Shown here in pieces: positions 5,689-8,461 of a stretch of DNA of 8,461 nt; position 1 is the stretch's first letter; every line of letters begins with the position of its first letter. The notes under the pieces are model-generated. The model had not been told where the DNA came from. It did no database searches and worked only from the letters and a program-made list of their open reading frames with translations. This DNA comes from DASUSF01 sp036375275. GTDB taxonomy: Bacteria > Pseudomonadota > Alphaproteobacteria > Geminicoccales > Geminicoccaceae. The translations under genes were made by a program, and so were the position numbers. The stretch is from NCBI GenBank assembly GCA_036375275.1, contig DASUSF010000494.1:1-8461 (forward strand), in the 5' to 3' direction.

Positions 5689-6662
5689 GCGGGGTCGAGC
5701 TCAGGACCGTGGCCGGCGACGATGCCGACCTCCGGCTCGATCGCTGGCTCGCCCGGCAGTTCCCCGGCCTGCCGTTCGGCCGGCTGCAGAAGCTGCTCCG
5801 GACCGGCCAGGTCCGGGTCGACGGCCGCCGGGCGAAGGGGGACGTCCGGCTCGCGCCCGGCCAGACGGTGCGCGTTCCGCCGCTCGCGCCGGCGCAGGCG
5901 CGCCCGGCCTCCAGGTCGTCGCTCCCGCCGGCCGACGCCGAGCGGATCCGCGCCCTGGTCCTGCACCGGGACGACGCGCTGATCGTCCTCGACAAGCCGC
6001 CCGGGCTCGCGGTCCAGGGCGGCAGCGGGACGACCCGGCACATCGACGGCATGCTCGACGCGCTCGCCACCGGCGGTGAGCGCCCGCGCCTGGTGCACCG
6101 CCTGGATCGGGACACCAGCGGGCTCCTGGTCCTGGCCCGGAGCCGCGCCGCCGCCGCGGCGCTCGCCGAGAGCTTCCGCCGGCACCGGGTGGAGAAGCTC
6201 TACTGGGCGATCGTGATCGGGCGGCCGCCGCACTCCGCGGGGCGGATCACCGAGCGCCTGAGCAAGCGTGCGGAGCACGGGGCGGAGCGGATCCTCGCCG
6301 ACGAGGCCGGGCGCCGGGCCGAGACCGACTACCGGGTGATCGGGACCGCGGGCCGGATCGCCGCCTGGCTCGGGCTCCGGCCGCGGACCGGGCGGACCCA
6401 CCAGCTCCGCGCGCACTGTGCCGGGCTGGGCGTGCCGATCCTCGGCGACGGCAAGTACGGCGGCGCCGCCGCCCGGCCGGGCGGCGCCCCGCCCGGGCTG
6501 ATGCTGCACGCCCGGGAGCTCCGCCTGCCGCATCCGGACGGCGGCACGCTCGAGCTTCGGGCGCCGCCGTCGCCGGTGCTCCGGGGCGGCTTCGCCTGGC
6601 TCGGCTTCGAGCCCGACCCGACCCTGCCGGGCGCCCGCCTCGACGGGTTCGAGGCGGCGTGA
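5685..6662 (+). CDS. rluC: Ribosomal large-subunit pseudouridine synthase, RluA/RluC family
   Basis: A 325-residue RNA pseudouridine synthase that isomerises specific uridines in structured RNA, probably 23S rRNA. An S4 RNA-binding domain occupies about 15-65 (LRLDRWLARQFPGLPFGRLQ, then GQVRVDGRRAK). The catalytic domain follows from about 90. LIVLDKPPGLAVQGG (99-113) and the RluA-family active site RLVHRLDRDTSGLLVLAR (135-152) are intact, with D141 the expected nucleophile. The RNA-contacting motif RPRTGRTHQLRAH (232-244), PILGDGKYGG (251-260) and LMLHARELRL (272-281) complete it. The start is ATG 5685 in a 4-base overlap with rarA, with AGGGA 6 bases upstream. An S4-bearing RluA-family enzyme next to a HAD phosphatase and ATP12 is typical of alphaproteobacteria and usually named RluC. 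The exact uridines modified (955/2504/2580 in E. coli RluC) cannot be read from sequence, and RluD-like specificity is possible. Family call certain; subfamily likely. Confidence 0.93.
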   Translation: MSGVELRTVAGDDADLRLDRWLARQFPGLPFGRLQKLLRTGQVRVDGRRAKGDVRLAPGQTVRVPPLAPAQARPASRSSLPPADAERIRALVLHRDDALIVLDKPPGLAVQGGSGTTRHIDGMLDALATGGERPRLVHRLDRDTSGLLVLARSRAAAAALAESFRRHRVEKLYWAIVIGRPPHSAGRITERLSKRAEHGAERILADEAGRRAETDYRVIGTAGRIAAWLGLRPRTGRTHQLRAHCAGLGVPILGDGKYGGAAARPGGAPPGLMLHARELRLPHPDGGTLELRAPPSPVLRGGFAWLGFEPDPTLPGARLDGFEAA

Positions 6663-7318
6663 TCCGGCTCGCCGTCTTCGACTGCGACGGCACGCTGGTC
6701 GACAGCCAGCACGTCATCTTCGAGGCGATGCGGCGCACGCTCTCGGAAGCCGGCCATGCGCCGCCACCGCTCGACGCCGTCCGCCGGATCATCGGCCTGT
6801 CGCTGGTCGAGGCGGTCGCGGCGCTGCTCCCGGAGCAGGCGCACCAGGACCACGTTGCGCTGGCGGCGGCGTACCGGCATCATTTCCGCATGCTGCGCAG
6901 CGAGACCGGGGTCCGGGAGCCCCTGTTCCCGGAGGTCCGCGACACCCTTCTGGCCCTCGACCGGCGGGACGTGCTGCTCGCGATCGCGACCGGCAAGTCG
7001 CGGCGCGGGGTGGACCAGGTCCTCGCCCACCACGGGCTCGACGGCCTGTTCATCAGCCTGCAGACCGCGGACGACAACCCGAGCAAGCCGCACCCGGCGA
7101 TGCTGGAGCGCGCGATGAGCGAGGCCGGCAGCCGGCCGGAGGAGACGGTGTTCGTCGGCGACACCACCTTCGACATGATCATGGCCCGCGCGGCGGGCGC
7201 CCGGGGCGTCGGCGTCGCGCACGGGTACCACGCCCCCTCCGAGCTTCTGGCGGCCGGGGCGGAGCGCGTCCTGGACCGGTTCGGCGAGCTGGAGGCGCTC
7301 GGGGGCCTGCCCGCGTGA
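6659..7318 (+). CDS. HAD-superfamily hydrolase, phosphoglycolate-phosphatase-like
   Basis: A 219-residue haloacid-dehalogenase-fold phosphatase that should hydrolyse a small phosphorylated metabolite through an aspartyl-phosphate intermediate with Mg2+. Motif I is VFDCDGTLVDS (6-16) with nucleophile D8 and acid/base D10. Motif II is IATGKS with T111, motif III is K143 in SKPHP, and motif IV is VGDTTFD (166-172) with metal ligands D168 and D172. The helical insertion after motif I (about 17-80) is a C1-type cap, as in Gph and beta-phosphoglucomutase relatives. The start is GTG 6659 in a GTGA overlap with rluC, with GAGG 4 bases upstream. The physiological substrate is unknown. Phosphoglycolate is one option, but the cap decides substrate and cannot be read by eye. 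It lies between rluC and the ATP12 gene, a common arrangement in alphaproteobacteria. All catalytic residues are present, so it should be active. Confidence 0.92.
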   Translation: MIRLAVFDCDGTLVDSQHVIFEAMRRTLSEAGHAPPPLDAVRRIIGLSLVEAVAALLPEQAHQDHVALAAAYRHHFRMLRSETGVREPLFPEVRDTLLALDRRDVLLAIATGKSRRGVDQVLAHHGLDGLFISLQTADDNPSKPHPAMLERAMSEAGSRPEETVFVGDTTFDMIMARAAGARGVGVAHGYHAPSELLAAGAERVLDRFGELEALGGLPA

Positions 7319-8016
7319 AGCGCTTCTGGCGCGAGGTGCAGGTGACGCCGCGCGATGCCGGCCATCAGGTCGAGCTCGACCGGCGGCCGCTCAGGACGCC
7401 GGGCCGACGGCCGCTGGTGACGCCGAGCGCGGCGCTCGCCGAAGCCATCGCCGCCGAGTGGCGGGGCCAGGGAGAGGAGGTCCTGCCGCGGACGATGCCG
7501 CTCACCCGGCTCGCCAGCACGGCCGTCGATCGCATGCCGGATCTTCGCGCGGCGGCGCGCGGCGAGCTCATGGCGTTCGCCGGCACCGACCTCGTCTGCT
7601 ACCGGGCCGCGCATCCGCCGGACCTGGTGCGGCGTCAGGACGAGGTCTGGACGCCGGTCCTCGCCTGGCTCGAGCAGCGGTTCGGGGCGCCGCTTCGGGT
7701 CGCCGCCGCGATCGCCCCGGTCGACCAGCCGGACGCGAGCCTGGAGCGGCTCCGGCGCCGGGTCGAGGCGCTGGACGACTGGGCGCTGGTCGGGCTGCAC
7801 GCCCTGGTCCAGCCGCTCGGCTCGTTCGCGCTCGGCCTCGCGGTCCTCGAGGGCCGTCTCGATGCCGAGGCGGCGCTGCAGGCGAGCCTGCTCGACGAGC
7901 TGTTCGAGATCGAGCGCTGGGGCTGGGACGTCGAGATCGACCGCCGCCACCAGGCGCTCAGGGCGGAGGTGTCGGCCGCGGCCGCCTTCCTCGCCGCCCT
8001 TCGCCCGGACGGCTGA
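7315..8016 (+). CDS. ATP12-family F1-ATPase assembly chaperone
   Basis: A 233-residue member of the ATP12 family, which in mitochondria binds the F1 alpha subunit until it assembles with beta. The bacterial homologues, mainly in alphaproteobacteria, are presumed to do the same for ATP synthase. Family features: an N-terminal beta region with LDRRPLRTPGRRPLVTPS (21-38), LAEAIAAEWRGQG (41-53), the signature MPLTRLASTAVDRM (61-74), TDLVCYRAAHPPDLVRRQ (91-108) ahead of a Trp-containing helix, and the end motif DELFEIERWGWDVE (194-207). Length fits the bacterial family of about 230-260. The start is GTG 7315, overlapping the HAD stop by 4 bases; GGGGG (7301-7305) 9 bases upstream is a weak ribosome-binding site, so translation probably depends on coupling. 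MKRFW at the N-terminus is family-like and supports this start. The ATP synthase genes are not in the window. Identification is strong. Confidence 0.95.
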   Translation: MKRFWREVQVTPRDAGHQVELDRRPLRTPGRRPLVTPSAALAEAIAAEWRGQGEEVLPRTMPLTRLASTAVDRMPDLRAAARGELMAFAGTDLVCYRAAHPPDLVRRQDEVWTPVLAWLEQRFGAPLRVAAAIAPVDQPDASLERLRRRVEALDDWALVGLHALVQPLGSFALGLAVLEGRLDAEAALQASLLDELFEIERWGWDVEIDRRHQALRAEVSAAAAFLAALRPDG

Positions 8017-8020
8017 GGAA

Positions 8021-8040
8021 GGGTGGGGAGCGGCTCACCC
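8021..8040. terminator. Possible weak terminator between convergent genes
   Basis: GGGTG (8021-8025) and CACCC (8036-8040) form a 5-bp stem around a 10-base loop, inside the 18-base gap between the converging ATP12 and aldo/keto reductase genes and the end of the latter. An inner AG/CT pairing is possible. No T-run follows on either strand, so intrinsic termination is uncertain; position is the main argument. Confidence 0.25.
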
Positions 8041-8461
8041 GCCGGAGTGCGTCGGGCGGCCCTCGATCGGGTACTGCGGGTCGTTGTAGCCCGGGGTGGA
8101 GGGGTGGCCGATCGGGACCAGCTCGTCGACCAGGGCCTCGTCCTCGGCGGTGAAGCGGTAGTCGAGCGCCGGCAGGTAGCTCTCGAACTGCTCCAGCGTG
8201 CGCGGGCCGACGATCGAGGCGGTGACGAAGCGGTTGTTGAGCACCCAGGCGACCGCGAACTGCACCGGCGTGATGCCCCGGCTCTCGGCGTGGCGCTTGA
8301 TCGCCTGGGCGATCTCCAGGCTCTCCGGGCGCCACTCGGTCTGCATCATGCGGGTGTCCTTGCGCGCCGCGCGCGTCCCCTCCGGCGGCTCCTGCCCCGG
8401 CGCGTACTTCCCCGAGAGCACGCCCCGCGCGATCGGGCTGTAGGGCACCACCCCGAGCCCG
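8035..8461 (-). CDS. Aldo/keto reductase, C-terminal part (N-terminus beyond right edge)
   Basis: The C-terminal roughly 142 residues of an aldo/keto reductase, an NADPH-dependent TIM-barrel oxidoreductase acting on carbonyls in the cytosol. The frame is open to the window edge and ends at TGA (complement of 8035-8037). The visible part starts GLGVVPYSPIARGVLSGKY, the barrel strand and loop bearing the conserved PYSPLARG-type motif. It continues with RGITPVQFAVAWVLNNR (typical PAQLALAWVL region) and SIVGPRTLEQFE, where the cofactor's adenosine phosphate is bound (usual form IPGxRxxEQ). The end GHPSTPGYNDPQYPIEGR occurs in a set of proteobacterial family members. Catalytic Asp, Tyr, Lys and His lie in the missing first half, so activity cannot be confirmed here. 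About 180-200 residues are missing if it has the usual 320-350. It converges on the ATP12 gene and belongs to a different transcription unit. The substrate is unknown. Family call is strong. Confidence 0.92.
   Translation of the reverse strand, partial: GLGVVPYSPIARGVLSGKYAPGQEPPEGTRAARKDTRMMQTEWRPESLEIAQAIKRHAESRGITPVQFAVAWVLNNRFVTASIVGPRTLEQFESYLPALDYRFTAEDEALVDELVPIGHPSTPGYNDPQYPIEGRPTHSGG

Noticed and set aside
8198..8443. An 81-codon plus-strand open frame at the right edge
   Set aside because: It is antisense to the aldo/keto reductase gene, whose protein shows clear family motifs. The plus-strand product shows none.

Overview
The window is a chromosomal housekeeping region from a very GC-rich bacterium, most likely an alphaproteobacterium. 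The base composition is strongly G+C by eye, and four of the ten genes start with GTG. Three things point to Alphaproteobacteria: an ATP12-type F1-ATPase assembly chaperone (in bacteria, largely an alphaproteobacterial gene), the RpoA N-terminus beginning MIQRNWKELIKPPKLEV, and the order adk-rpsM-rpsK-rpoA-rplQ with no rpsD between rpsK and rpoA. The genus cannot be named from this sequence alone.

Region 1 (1-2850, + strand) is the distal end of the ribosomal-protein/alpha operon. It holds the 3' part of adk (adenylate kinase with a four-cysteine zinc-type lid), rpsM (uS13), rpsK (uS11), rpoA (RNA polymerase alpha) and rplQ (bL17). The 97-base rpsK-rpoA spacer carries two strong inverted repeats and a 10-base palindrome, so it is the best candidate regulatory or RNA-processing site in the window.

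Region 2 (about 2851-8016, + strand) is a tightly packed run of five genes: a Do/HtrA-type serine protease with two PDZ domains, the AAA+ ATPase RarA, an RluA/RluC-family pseudouridine synthase, a HAD-superfamily phosphatase and the ATP12 chaperone. Each of the four junctions is a 4-base stop/start overlap (ATGA or GTGA), so the genes are almost certainly co-transcribed and translationally coupled. They cover envelope protein quality control, replication-fork maintenance, RNA modification, small-molecule dephosphorylation and F1-ATPase assembly. They look like a conserved housekeeping neighbourhood, not one pathway.

Region 3 (8035-8461, - strand) is the C-terminal part of an aldo/keto reductase. 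It converges on the ATP12 gene across an 18-base gap with a small hairpin, and it runs off the right edge.

I saw no mobile element, CRISPR array, tRNA, rRNA or obviously transferred gene, and nothing that amounts to an undescribed system. The main oddities are these: the protease has a good lipoprotein-like signal sequence encoded upstream of its only canonical start codon; rarA ends in four codon-aligned 12-base tandem repeats, the last of which supplies the rluC ribosome-binding site and the first base of its start codon; and the rpsK-rpoA spacer is highly structured.
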